A stretch of 64,000 nt of DNA from Onchocerca volvulus (taxonomy: Eukaryota; Nematoda; Chromadorea; Rhabditida; Onchocercidae), in assembly GCA_000499405.2 (NCBI GenBank), contig HG738138.1, positions 15,020,554 through 15,084,553 on the forward strand, read 5' to 3'. Below the pieces are notes generated by a model. That model made no database searches. It saw only the letters and a list, made by a program, of their open reading frames with translations, and had not been told where the DNA came from. The position numbers were made by a program, and so were the translations under genes. Positions 1-14,101 of the stretch are shown here, piece by piece (the stretch's first letter is position 1; each line of letters starts with the position of its first letter).

Positions 1-2487
1 CTTTTAATTGAAAACATGGTCTATCTTCGTCGACAAGATACAAAAGTCAAATAAATTTCAAAAATATTTAAAATTCGATAAAAATCAGGTTTTGCTTGGG
101 ACAAAAAAAAAAAAAAAAAGAAAAAAATGAAGACTGTAAAAAAAGAAGAACTGGGAGGCTTCGTACTTGAAGAAAATAATTTTCCAATAATTTAAAAATT
201 GTTTTCAAATTGAATATATATTTTAAAAATTGTATTTAGTCGTAAATCTGACATAGAGATAGCATGAATGAAATAATTGAAATGGTTAATTAATAATAAT
301 GGTTTAAATACGAAGTGCTTTACCCATTTTAAAAATGAAAAAGAAAATGAACAATATTAGGATAGCTTATAGAAATTAAATTAAAATATACAATCCAATT
401 GTTGTTAGCTTTTTTCATATCATTCTTTTTTATTATAACCTGATGCTATATACTTGAGATTTATTTAAAAAAAAAAGAAAGAAATTAAACTGAAAAAATT
501 CCATTTCTTCTTATTTAATATTTTGTTCAAAATGAGGAATTTTAATTTCGGTTCTAATTTTAATTTTTTATTTTTTTAAAAATTGAATGAAGAATTTGCC
601 GTCTTAATTTAATTTATCCGATTGAAATCATATTTTTTTATTTATTTTGAAAAAGTCACAAAGTTACATTAGCGTATGCATATAATGATAAAATTTAATG
701 CAGTTTTATTTGCATAAATAACACTGTTATTATGATAATGATTGCATTTTTTCAGTTTATTAAAGGAATTATTAACACAAATTCATTTAAGTTATGGATT
801 AAAAACTAATTTTAATTTGAAAATTTCAATAACCTCTCTTCAATTGCTTTTTTTGATTACTTTTACTTTGAATAATACTTTTAAACATTTATTTAAATGA
901 TTTGTCTGATGAAAATATTTTTGGAAATAATATGTTCATAGCCAGTTGCATGGATAGTATATACGATTATTAATTATTTCATCGCTTTACTTAATTACTT
1001 ATTCTAATTTCTGTTTTTGTTTCATTCGCAAAAAAAAGAACGAAACTTTTAACGATTTTTACTTTTTTTCGTTGAATTCGAAAAAAATTTTATCAACGAG
1101 TGGAAAATTTACATTTTTATTTTTATCATATATCTATCTTGCAACAATACAAAATCATAGAAGATTTTATTAGTACTGGAAGAAAATTTATATTAGTTAT
1201 AAGATAAGATAAACACTCTGAAATAATTGTAAGACAGCTATAACCATATAAGTCATTATTTGCTGATAAAATTTGTTAGCCGCAAAATTATTGACTCTCA
1301 AGATTTCTAATTTTTTGAATGTTACAAAAAGAGTTTGTTCTTTCAGTTTATTAAATTATTGAATTTACTTAAATTTATTCAAGACTGGTTCATTTCATGG
1401 GGAAAAAAACGAGAAAAATAGAAAAGAAAAGTGGATGAAATATTTTTGGTTTAATTATTGGAAATAGTGGTTATTATTGATGGTAACGTCATTATGAAAG
1501 ATAGGATGATAATGGCATAAATAAAATTAGTGCATAAATTTATTTTGATTTTATTATAAATTATAAATTGAAAAAAATTAAAAAATTCTATTGTAAATTT
1601 GAAAACTAAAAGTTAATTATGAAATTACTACAAATTGAAGGAAAAGACGAATAATAGCCATTGCGACTGAACAATAATGATAACTATAATAAATAACGCT
1701 AATAGGAATAAAATTGTTTGCTCACAAAGAGAGTGATAACAAAATAATTATCTTTTTTGTTTCAAATTTATCTTTTCAAAAATTTTTCATTTAATCAAGA
1801 GCAAAAAAAAAAGAAAGGAACACAAAGAAATAACAATAATTAAATGCAAAATTGAAATGAGAAGATTGATTGTATTACATTAATAATTTCTGATTTTTAG
1901 ATTTATTTAGCCTTGAAACTAGTTATAGATTTATTAATGGAAATAATTTAAATTATATGAAATCATAAATTGAATATATTATGAATGATTTCATGAAAAG
2001 TACAAACTAGCACCAATACATTTTTACTATGGAGAAATATCATGACACTAAATTATCCAAATTATTTTATTCTTCAATTCTTCTTGACTTACTCCAAGAA
2101 TTATTTTTTAAGCAATTATTTGATTACCTATTAGTTATTTCAAGAAGAAATGACCATAACTTTGACCACTTTTCTGTATTAAAATTATTCATTCGTAATT
2201 TTATGCAGTAATTTCAGTAAAGTGTTTTTTCTTAATAAAATTCAAATTTTATCTTCCTTACGCAGTAACTTTAATGGTAGTAACTGTTTCGATAGGAAAA
2301 TTAACTTTCCATTCATCGTTATCTTATATTTTTTGCTTTTTTATCCATCTTCATATCTTTATTATTTCTATCTTTGTTTTCGAATTCCAATATATCCCGA
2401 AATTTTTATTAAACATTAAGTTGCAATCATTATGTAATCGAGATTTTCAACTCATATTAAGTATCGTAATCAAGGAACAACAACAAC

Positions 2488-2552
<65 letters not shown>

Positions 2553-5500
2553 TAATAATAATAATGATAATGGTTATCGCTTGACTGTTAACAATGACAA
2601 TAATAATGGTGATGATAATGATAGTCGAAAAATAATGATCTTGATGATAATAAAAGTTACGAAATCAATCAGTCATCATCAGTTAATGTTAAAATATCAA
2701 ATAATACAGTGTTTAATTTGATATACATGTATTTGGGTAATATATATAAATTTCTCAAATGAAGAAAAGGCTTGTTCTTAATTTGTAAAAAGAATAAATT
2801 AATTTCTTTATACACATCTTTCAAAAAAATGTAGAGGAAATAATTCAATTTCAACTATTTTATAAATTAAAACCATTTTGCTTTTCTTTTTCATAATAAA
2901 AAATAAAAAAAATTTTTTTTTTCTTCCTGGTATATTTGGATAGTAGATGGTGAAATGCATTGATTTTATTCAAATTTTTTTTATTCTGTTTGAAAGAAAT
3001 TCAACTTATTTCAAATTTAAGTAATTAAATGATCCAGTTTTCTTCCTTCAATTTGATTCTTTAAACTAGTTTTTATGCTTGGCATACAAATATTCCCTGA
3101 AAATTTTCACCCGGATTTATCATTTATGTCATCTACTGTTATAATTATGTTATCCTAAACTTCAAAATTTTCATTTAAAGTGATATGCATTTCCTATATA
3201 TATATGTATATATATATATATATATAATATAGGACAAAAATAGAAAACAGAAAATATGCTTTGATAAAATTGAAAACAGTTATCATCCACCCATATTTGT
3301 TCTATTTACATTAAAATCACATTGAACATTATACTTTTAAATAAGCGACAATAATAAAACTACTTCTTCGAAAAATTACTTCTTAAAAAAATACTTATCT
3401 TCAAGAAAAAAGAAAGGAAAAAATAAATTCAAAGTATGAAGTTTCAATTTGATTACATCGTCATTTAAAAAAAAAAAAAAAAACAAATGACTACGCGTTA
3501 AAGCTTCCAAAAAAGAGACAAGATCAAATATTTATAAAAAAAGTACAGATTTAAAATACAAGATTCAATTCATCTTTAGAAAAAAGCAATAGATTACAAC
3601 ATAAAATTTACGTTAAAATATGAAATTAAAGTTATTCGAAAAAAAGGGAAAAATAACAAATACTACTTATGTATAGTTTATGTAATGATTGATATAAATA
3701 CATACTTTGTTTTTTCTTTCTTTTTTTTTTTTTTTAATTCAGATTACACAAGCATAAATAATAAGATTAAAACTTGAGGATAATTTCAATTGATAACTAC
3801 TATCATCAGTGATAATAAATCATAGCTTTTTTTCCAGTGTACAGAAAAAAACGATGTCATAAAATAAGAATATAGTGCGGTTTTTTTTTTTAATTCAGTA
3901 GGTGTTTTCTCTTTTTTTAAAAAAAAAAGTGCTTTCAAAATGATTTTATCTGATCAACAAATATTTCGATTTTGTGGAAATGCAATTTTATTTAGGATGA
4001 AAAACAAATCATAAATCATTTTTAAAAAATAAATATTATGTTTCCTATTCATCTCAACTAATTTTAAGATAGAAGATATAAATTTTCTGATCAATTTGAA
4101 TAGCAATAAAAATTGATTAAGAATTAATTCGTTAATTAAAGGAATATATCATTTAATTTTTTTAACCTTTTTTACTCAAAAATTTTCGATTAAAACAACT
4201 TAAAAAACAAAAATTATTCTGATTGATTACTATGCACGATAAAATTAATCTATAATCGGGTTTGGGATAAAAATGAAATTTTAAATTATAACAAATCTGC
4301 TAAATTTTGTTACCATTTTGCAAAATTTTTATGCAATATTTTCTGTCCATTTTTTTTCTTGTAACTAATAACAAATAAAGTGGTAAAAATTCAGAACAGA
4401 TCTGCTACTGATAACATATAAAGATAAATAAGCTTACTGATAACATATTAAGACGTATAGACTTGATAATAACAGATAGGCCTAGTGATAACATAACAAT
4501 ATGCAGACGCATCGTATTTTGCTATAAAGGAGTATTTGAAAACAGATAATTAGCTATTAAAAGATATAAAATGAGACATTTTTTTCCTTCAATTCATAAA
4601 TTAATTTTACAGTTGAAAATTGAAAAAATTTGATTGATAAAGATCTTATGATAAGATTAAAATTATCATGGAAAATAAACTCTTGAAAAAGTTTGTTATT
4701 GAAATCATTCATATTCTAATAAATGGTAATAATGATTTTTTTATTTTACAATTTATAATTCGCAAATGGAATGTAAAAAATTTAAAAGGATAGTTCACTG
4801 TCTTCGGCCTTTTTTTCTTATTTTGTTCTCATCTCCTTTGATTAAAATTTGGCGCAAATTTCATCATTTGATAAATTTTTCTTTTCTTTTCTTTTTTTTC
4901 ATTGATCCGGAAATTAAAAAGAGAATGATTGTGAAATTTTTTACATTTTTTCCACTCTTTCTTCCTTCTCATTTGCGTCTCATCGTTTTACCGAACAATA
5001 TTTTATTTCATTAAAAGACAAAAAAGAAGGAAAACTTATACGCAATGAAACATTTTAAAAGATTTTTGCTTTATTTTCAAACATATTCTTTGCATCACTT
5101 GTCACTTTAATTCAATAATACTTAAAAAAATAATGAAAGAGAAATGAAAAAGTGAGAAAGAAAACATTTCACTCCGGTTTTTTAATTATGAACTTAAATT
5201 ACTAATTCATAATGAAAAGAAACAAGAAAGAATGGGGGAAAAAAGGGGAGGAAGTCTTTTACTCCGATTTTATTAATTGACTGCAAATTTTGATAATGGA
5301 ATATATCATGAATTTTGTTTAATTTTTGAATATACTGCTTAATCTAGTATTTGAAACTAATACTAAAATATTTCCCTAATATTTAAAATAATAGCTGATT
5401 TAGCTAAGCAAAAAATATATGTGAAATTCTAATCATTCAATAAATTAATAAGACAATTCTTTTCAAATAAATCCAACAAACAACAAATTTTTTTGTAATA

Positions 5501-6116
5501 TTTGTATATCATCGGAAGAAAACAATTATAAAAAATGATAGATTGATTGAAAAAAAAATAAAAAATGAAAGTATACATTTATTAAAATGTTATTTTTCGG
5601 GATATAAACTATAATAATTTAGCAAAATGAAAATAAAGAAAACGATTTTGTTAATAAAATGAAAATTAAGTGTGAGAAACCATTTGTACAATCGTGTACA
5701 GATTTATTATTTATGTGTTAACAAACCATCATCGTCATTTCATTTTTATGAAATTAAATTTTTAATTTGCTTTCTTCAGCTAATCTGAGTTAATCATGAT
5801 AAGTAATTGCAGTTATTATAGCGATAAACATGCTATAAATATATATACGCATACAATTAATTTTTTTATACGATTAGTATAAATTTATAACAGCACATAA
5901 TCATGATCATTATAATATTATCATATTATATACATGCATGCACAAATATATTTTTACGCTTTCACTATTTTATCTAAATTAATCATAATTGATAATTGTG
6001 ATTGTCACAGTGAAAAACTTACTATAGACATATATGCATATCTTTAAATTTATGTATTTTTAATAAAAAAAAATAACAAATTTTAACAATAATTACCAAA
6101 CTGATATTATTTTCAG
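1..6116. other. AT-rich region with no supported gene
   Basis: No exon could be supported here. The open frames present are short, AT-rich and without recognisable protein character. The stretch may hold the missing 5' exons or promoter of the gene that follows, but I could not identify a signal-peptide exon or start codon. It contains a trinucleotide repeat near 2478, a short TA run near 3200, a three-copy degenerate repeat built on TGATAACATA (about 4408-4495), and two loosely similar blocks about 190 bases apart (5780-5870 and 5975-6060). Confidence 0.6.
2478..2569. repeat. (AAC)n(AAT)n trinucleotide microsatellite
   Basis: A short run of AAC units passes into about twenty AAT units, then into interrupted GAT/AAT units. 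It lies outside any coding sequence I can support and the length is likely to vary between individuals. Confidence 0.95.
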
Positions 6117-8182
6117 CAATATCAATTTACCTCAAATTTCGATTATCGTCGTCGTCCAAACAATTTAAAAATTATTGGTAGTATTAAAAGGTTACGACCA
6201 TTTAAAGATGCTGGTTTTGTGACGGAAACATTTGATCAACAAATGTAAGAATTTTTGTAAATTAATATTAAAGTTAAATTTTTTGTTGTCAAAAAAAAAA
6301 ATAAGGGAAAAAAGGGTTAATTACTAAAACAAATGAAATCACGAATAATTTTTAATATCTTTATGAATAAATTTTTAATAATTATTTGAGCCTTATTGTT
6401 TAATAATGTACATAAAAATTAATTTATTTCATCATTAGAAAACAGTCATCACGTTTAATGGACAACTCGATAGTAGGATATTCTCGAGATCAGTTACAGA
6501 ATGCCACAGGACAAATCTACATTCGACCAATAGTAAAATCATCCAAATTTTCTGCTATAAAGGTTAACATTTTTTGCTTAATTAAACGTAACACATAATT
6601 AAAAGTAGAAAAAAAAAGATAAATAAAGATTTAGAAAATGGAGAGATAGTCTTTATTGATAAGAAATTATCTTTCCTGTATTTTATTATACTATTATTGT
6701 TCTATTCCTGTATTTTATTATTTTTTCTTCTCTTATTCCATCATTATTACATTCCCGTATTCCAATATTCGTCATTTCTTTATTCCATCATTGTTTTATT
6801 TTTACATTCTATTATCGTTCTATTCCTGTATTTCATCTTATTCTATTATATACTTCATTATTATCTGGTTCCTCTATTATATTATTTTGTATTCCTATAT
6901 TCTAATCATTCTGTTCTCGTACTAATTATTATTCTGTTCCTTTCTGCCATTATTGTTCCATTCATCTACTTCATTATCGTTCTATTCCAATACCATTCTC
7001 CTTCTATACCACATTATTCGGTTCCATTCCTTTATTACATTACTGTTTCTGTATCCATTAAATATTTCGTTCCTCTCTATTCCACTTCATTTCCATTCCA
7101 GTATTCTGTTACTGTTCCATTCTTGTAATGTATTTTCTATTTGTATATCTAAAGCTTTATTTTAGCAGCAAACAACATACATTTCAAATTACCAAGAAAA
7201 AAGATTCTCTAGATTATTTTAAAGCTAGTACGGTAACGCAAGACAGTATGATACAGTACCGCTATATAAATACCATGAATCCGCAATTTTTGCCTTTTCT
7301 GTTTGAAAGAGAAGCAACTTCTTTCTTTTTCTTGTTTACTAAAACTGATAAATGCTGATGTCATTATTTATCGGAAAATATTTATTATGTGTAAAAGATT
7401 CTCTTTTCTTTTTATTTTTTCAGCGGACGAGTCACACATTACCGAGAGCAATTTCACCATTTCTACAAAGTTTTGATAATGATGACAGAGAAGAGAGGCC
7501 GATTACTGTAACACCAAAATTACGATCAACAAGAAGATCAACAAAAACAACAACAACAACAACAACAGCAAAAGCAACAACAAGAACAGTAACATCTCCA
7601 ACACCCTATCCAATTCTTTTAAGTCGTTTATCATCGGCAATTCATGTTGATGAAACAAAACGAGCCAGAATGCCGGTATGAAAATTAGCAAAAAAAAAAG
7701 ATAAATGACACTTCAAAATTTAACACAGCCAATAATTTAATTGCAAAAAATTTAGCAAGTTTTTTTGCAATAAAAAAGCAATACTTGGATTTCTAACATT
7801 TCATTTTTTCATCTATTATGTATTGTTTAAATTGGAGAAGTATTAAATAATAATATTTTTCGCATAAAAATATAATCTAATAATATACATAATAAATGAT
7901 GAAACGCTATAAATATTAGTTTTTCCTTTTTTTCTCCATTTTTTAATCAAATTTCCATTTCTTTTTTCTTTTAAATATTAACAGTAATAGATAGTGGTAA
8001 TAATAATTCAAAATTTAGTTAAAATATTAAATATATATACAGGCTAGATGGCGTAAATTAAGTCCACTGGTAAAATCGGTACAGTATCCTTATTCACGAC
8101 GAAATTGGCATCGTACCATTCCAACGAAAGACGATTCATTGGAAGTTTCAAATCGAATAAAACAAATTATTAAACAACGATT

Positions 8183-8228
<46 letters not shown>

Positions 8229-11200
8229 AAACAGCAACAACAAACAAAAGCAATCAATATAGACAAGGTTGAAAAACGACCGCGTGTGGGTGGAATATTA
8301 CTTTCGAATGCTAAAATAAAATCAAAATTTTTTACCAACAATGAAGGTTTTGTTCAATTTTACTTTTTTTGTTTTTCCTTTTTTCCTTTCAAATTTTTTC
8401 TGAAAATATTGTCATGAAGACAACATTAATTAATGAAATATTTGAAGATGAAAATTGATCAGCCAGTTAGACAAAAATAATAGTTGCGGTAAATATCTCG
8501 CATTTTCTCGTTTTTTTTTTTTTTTTTTTTTTTTTTATAAGCAAATTAATTAATCGATTAATAAGCCAATTAATCAAGAGGTCAATAATTATTAGACAAT
8601 AATCGAAAGATTGCGCTCTGCTTGATTTTTGCAATGGTTTCTTCGGTTGTTGAAATCCTTCAGATTTTTAATAAAATTTGATTTGATTAAAGTGTCAATT
8701 TCAATTACAATTGAACAATTTGAAAAATTGAAAGTTATATGAAATAGATAGGAAAGAATTTCGTATCATTATACTGCTTTTGTCTTAGGTAAATTAGGGT
8801 CATCCATGTCCTGGATTGTCAAAATCCAATTTCAAATCAAACTGAGAATAAAGTTTGCATCATATTAAATGATTCAATAAGGAGATGAAATGATTTTTAA
8901 CAATTTCTTTCGAAGTTTTTTCACTAAATTTTAAAATGCCATGCAAAAGATGAGATAATTTTCAGTAATTTTTTTTTCCAAAATTTTGATCGCTAAATTT
9001 TGACGGATAATTTAAGAAATAATTTCCTCGCTTGCAGCACAATTTTTATATTTCTAAAATTTGCAAAAAAATTTGAAATTTTTTCACAATAATTTTACTG
9101 AATACAAATGTTTATTTTTACTCATTTTTTTGTTATCATTCCACTCAAACATTTTAGCAACTAACAACAATTTCAGTAGATGAATGGCCAAAAGAAATAG
9201 TAGAACCAACAACTACTACATCTTCAACTACTACACTTGCTACCACTGCTATAACTGTTACCGATTTTGACACCGGAATTACCTCAAAAACTTCAAAATC
9301 AGTAAGCGGTGGTACCAATTTAACTGATACAACACCAACTGTTGTGATTGCAACAACAATCACTTCTGCTACAATTTCTCCAGCATCTTCATCTTCTCCA
9401 AGATCAATTGATTTCGGCGATGCAAGTTCAACTACTGAACCGAAATCATTTCCGTTCACCACATCATCAATTGATTACCACTTCCGGAAAGTTACACCAG
9501 CGAAAAAATTCAAATTTGCTCAGAAATTTAGAAGACAACCACGGCTTAAAATACGAAGACAGGGTGCGCCTTCAATTTCATTTCTTTGTTTCATAATTTT
9601 GTTTCATTTCTCGATTGGAAAAATTATATTTATAGTTTTCTTTTTTTAATTTTTGTAATTTTTCAATTTTTATCAAAAAAGTTCAATTCTAATTTTAATG
9701 AAAGCTTCATACATTAATATTTTTAATAATTTATATGTTACATAAAACATAAAAATAAACTAATAATTTCACATGGTAATTCGATAATTCCTAACATTTC
9801 AAGAAAAATTACAAAATAATTATTTAAAATTCAGCAAATTCTAGAATTTTATAACAGGAATCATTGTTATACAATCCATATGTGTTTGTCCGTTTTTAGC
9901 ATATATTTGCGAGATTTTTGAAAATTCAATAAAAGTTGAAATTTAAGAATTAATTGAAAATTGAAATATGGTAAAGATAACAAAAATCTTAAATGAAAAA
10001 TTTGTTGCCTTTTTTCTGTTGAACTATTATTTAATTCCTAAATTTGAAATTTTTTTTATTTAAAATACTGTAATATTTTTTTCTACATAAAATAATCACT
10101 GGAAATATTTTTTATTTTTATTTATTCATTCATTTACTAATTTTTTTCAGATGAAATAGGACGTTTAAGGGGCAATCAAACAGCTTCCGGAAGAAGTCCA
10201 ATTATTTTGCCCCATCTTGCACCGTTGAACTTGGAAAATGAAATTCAACAGATAGAATTAGACAATGATGAAAATGGTTAGTAATAATGAGTATTGTTCG
10301 AAATTTTCTTTTTTATTTCGAGTTTGTGGAAAATTTTGAAAATGACAATTAAATTTAATAATGCAACCGATCACCTATAACATTTGGATAAATTGTCATC
10401 ATACAAGAATTCTTAATAGACGTACTTAATGGTAGAAGGAAAAGAGGTCAAAGGATTAAGAAACAGGAATAGATAGATGATCGATTAATCAACAAAAGGT
10501 AGGAATACATAAATGAAAGTTTAGTAAATAGTAAGTAGAAAAGTGTGTGCTAAATTTTTATGAAAAGAATAACCTATTTATTTGGTTGTATCAGATAACG
10601 TTACTATGATAGTATTTTATGAAAAAAGATATGATATTTATAGGAAATAATTGAATCAAAAGAAAATCGATAGAAAAATAATAAATAAGAAATAAGTATG
10701 ATAAAATATGATATGATATTCGAGAAGCAATCAAATCAAAAAAAAAAATAGATAGATTGAAAAAAAAAAGTTATAGCATTAAAAGGAAAAGAAAAATTAT
10801 AAATTGAAAAAAAAAATTGCATAATAAGTCCTTCTTTTTTTTCTTTTTTTTTTTTTTGAATCCCATCACTTTTGTATTTTATTTAATATGTGTAGGAAGA
10901 ATTTGATTACGTTATTTTTTTCTTGAGTTTCTCCGAATTTTTAAATTTAAAACAAAAAAAAAAACAAAATTGATGACATTATTTTTTGGACTCTATCAAA
11001 TTTTCAGGTTTCAAATAAAAAAATTAATAAACAACAGAATGAAAAATTGAATTTGGAGAATTTTGAATTGTATTTTATTTCCGATTTTTTTTGCAGACTT
11101 TTCAAGTGGTTTCGATGTATCAAGTAATTCTAATGATTTTAATGAATCAACTGAATTTGATAATTCGGAAATGTCGACAGGCTTGACATCAGAATCCGGT

Positions 11201-13249
11201 ATAATTGAAACAGAATTTGGTAACGGTAAATTTCCGACGAATGGACATGGTTTAATGAAATTTGGTGGAGGTAGACCACCACCAGTTGATTTTAATGAGC
11301 CTCGTATTGGGGTATTTGGTAGTGGTGATCAAAAGCAGCAAAAAGAACAATTTTCATCAACAGATGATCCGAACAGGTGAATTTTTTTTCCCAAGCATGT
11401 AAGGAATCTTCTATTTTCGGAGTTTTTATAGTTTTATTTCTAACAATTTTCGGTGGAGTTTTATATTCCATTTTCAGTAATTTTCAGAGAAACTATTTTT
11501 CAAAATATTGAAATTTCAGATTACTTAAAACAACAGAAGTTTCGAAAGCAACAGAAAATTCGACAACAGAAGATTCGAAAACAACGGAAAAAATTTTTGG
11601 TACGGCTTCTTCAATTGAGACAACATCGCTAAAAACTTCATCGGAACCTGTAGAACGTGTTGGTATACTACCACCAACACAACCGATTTTAAAAAATTCC
11701 GGATTGCTTCCTGCTTTACCGCCCTCGGATTTTTTTGGTGAATTTGGAACAGGAAGAGGAAGAATACCAACGAGAAATACATTTGATGAAGCATCAGTGG
11801 CTGGTAATTTCTTTTTTTTTTCAGTCTGAAATATGAATTTATTTTTGAGAAGTTGATAAAATAAAAATTTCATCATAAAAATTGAAACAAAACATAAATT
11901 AGAACTGATTAATCACAAACAAGAACTTTAATGAATTGATTAATAGGAAATTATTCAAATTTTATTTGCAGTATATGTTCCAATAATAAAATCCATTAAC
12001 ATAATAAAATTAAAGAATCGATATTCACTGGTGATTCGGCATTAATCCCGAATCGCCTCGGTCCATCTGGTGATGGTCTTGGTCCACCAATTCCATCCGG
12101 TGCAGCTATACCACCACCGGGACCAGCAGTTGGAATTGGTGGTTCTGCAGCTGGCATCTTACCGACACTACCAGATCATTTTCTCAAAACCCAAACTCCA
12201 GCTACAACGGTTCGTTTTATTTTTTTTTTCATCTTTTTTTGAAGTCTAATTAAAATTTTTAATATTTTAATTACATTACAAAGAATGATAATTCTACGAA
12301 AAGTGAGACAGCAAAAAAAAATCAATTAGTCGAATTTCTAAGACATAGTGGGAAACTTTTATTATTATTATAATAAAGTAAGATTCAGATCAGTGTAATT
12401 TTTTACTAACTTGGGAAAATTACAATTAGTTTCTTTTCCATTGTTAATAATTTAAGAATTTATGATAAAGAATATTGCAAACGATTCTATGAAAAGTAAT
12501 AATGAAGGAAAGAGATTTCAATGAATCTAATTCTTATGACATATAGAAAACTTTTTATACGACTGTGATCAAATGAGATTTAGAAGACTATGATTTTATG
12601 TATGTAATCTCATATGAAATTCTACATATGTAGTCGCATATAAAAAAAATTCTTTTACTTTTTTTTGTCAACTAATAACTTCAATTGTACAAGAAAATAC
12701 ATTGACTTCTCGTTTTTTTCTTTTTTTTTTCCGTTTTTTAAATTTTGGGTTTTATATTCTAGTTTTTATTCTGAAATTTCTGAAATCTCATTTCTTTTTA
12801 AAAACTGATAAATAAAACTGTTCTCTTTTTCAGGTTAAACCTTCTGCATTGTTGAGTTTTTTAACTAAAGCAGATGTTGGTTTCAATCAGGCTATCAATC
12901 ATTTTGAGCACGGTACACCAGCTGAATCCGCTGCAATTGATATTTTAGAAGTAAATCTTGTTTAATATTCTTTTGTTCTTTTTTTTTTTTTTTAGTTTAT
13001 AAAAATTGTTAAATTACTCCATAAATTTAACCCTTTAACATATAACAGCGATATATTTTATTAATTTAATCGAAAACTATCGATCAAATTTGCCAATTTA
13101 TTATGAACACAGTATGTCATTATGCACCCACTATTTCTTATTATGAAAATACAGTATGCCGTTATCATGCATCCGCTATCCCTTACTTATGAAAAGAATA
13201 TGCCATCATCGTATACTGATTTCCATCTGTAATATAAATCTGTAATGTA

Positions 13250-13316
<67 letters not shown>

Positions 13317-13843
13317 TACAGTAATTACATTAATAATTTTAATCTTAGGTTGCACTGGGTAGCGAAAAATTGGACAGCCAAGCTAAATTGCTAGGCCATA
13401 TTGATCGGACCATTGGTATTGATAATTTACAAAGGTGGCAGCGATGGGTAAATACAGGTGGTGCATTGGATGCTCTCAAAAAAGAGGTATTTAATTCCTG
13501 AAATTTATTTCTTATTAAATTGAATCAATCAAATCATTAATAAGTGAAAAATTTATTCAATTTTTAAAAATTTTTGAGATAAAGGACTTTTTCTTTTACA
13601 AAATAATTATGGTTGGAAAGTGAAGAAATAAGAAGAGAAAAAAAAAAATGAAAAAATACAAATGTATAAATTAGGTGAAAAATTTTTTTGAAATATCAAA
13701 GATATTCCGTTGCTTTTTTTTTTCACTCATTTGTACATTTATTATATTTTTAGTTTGTGAAATTTGTCAAGAACCATACGATACCGGACAATTTGCTTCC
13801 TACAGTACCACCACAATTCCAGTACCTTTTTGCTCCAGGATGA
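6117..13843 (+). CDS. Unrecognised nematode protein, 3' part (12 exons)
   Basis: I do not recognise this protein. Exons: 6117-6244, 6439-6562, 7424-7675, 8043-8346, 9177-9563, 10151-10276, 11097-11376, 11520-11803, 12016-12209, 12834-12950, 13349-13486, 13754-13843 (TGA). Phases close at every junction, giving 807 residues from the first exon seen. That exon opens at a TTTTCAG acceptor with no start codon, so the 5' end is missing. The N-terminal half is basic and low in complexity: Thr run near residues 115-125, about 15 Gln near 216-230, then a Ser/Thr-rich stretch near 270-390. A Gly/Pro-rich segment follows. The C-terminal ~120 residues (from VKPSALLSFLTKADVG to the end) are of normal composition and helical in character, and look like the conserved part. 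Many Arg and dibasic sites suggest a processed or extracellular protein, but this is inference. Least certain junction: the exon at 12016, chosen because its alternative acceptor at 11971 leads to a stop. Confidence 0.75.
6655..7125. repeat. Degenerate minisatellite in an intron
   Basis: A run of imperfect units of roughly 25-40 bases built on TTCTATTCCTGTATTTTATT and variants (CATTATTGTTCCATTC, TCCATCATTATTACATTC). It fills most of the second visible intron of the unrecognised gene. Several frames stay open across it only because the unit lacks stops, so the open frames here are not read as genes. Confidence 0.8.
8185..8244 (+). repeat. Coding CAA (polyglutamine) repeat
   Basis: Near-pure CAA units inside the exon at 8043-8346, encoding about 15 glutamines, then Lys and four more Gln. 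The near absence of CAG interruptions makes it a likely length polymorphism. The long Cys open frame on the opposite strand is its complement. Confidence 0.95.
13252..13313. repeat. (TA)n microsatellite in an intron
   Basis: About 30 TA units lying between exons 12834-12950 and 13349-13486 of the unrecognised gene, ending 35 bases before the acceptor of the next exon. Confidence 0.97.
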
Positions 13844-13984
13844 AGATAACAGTAATTAGGATTCGGTTTCGGTGATCAAGCGGGTACAATGAACTCTTTT
13901 TCCGATACAAGCTGTCAACTTTTGCTCAGAATCCTCGAAATTAAGACTTTCTGTCATCAAATGAGGACATAGTGGTACTGTTTG

Positions 13985-13988
13985 TATG

Positions 13989-14020
<32 letters not shown>

Positions 14021-14030
14021 TGTGTGTGTG

Positions 14031-14100
<70 letters not shown>
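13985..14100. repeat. Compound (TATG)n(TG)n microsatellite
   Basis: TATG units grade into about 40 TG units with one TGCG interruption. It starts about 140 bases after the stop codon of the upstream gene and is probably in or just beyond its 3' untranslated region. Open frames reading Cys-Val or Thr-His across it are artefacts. Confidence 0.97.

Positions 14101-14101
<1 letters not shown>

Noticed and set aside
4766..5014. Candidate signal-peptide first exon for the unrecognised gene
   Set aside because: Hydrophobic but AT-driven; no donor in the needed phase and no support for joining it to 6117.
7503..7691. Minus-strand Leu-rich open frame
   Set aside because: Antisense of the Thr-rich (ACA/AAC) plus-strand exon at 7424-7675, whose frame joins its neighbours.
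8090..8341. Minus-strand open frame with a long cysteine run
   Set aside because: Complement of the coding CAA tract of the plus-strand exon.
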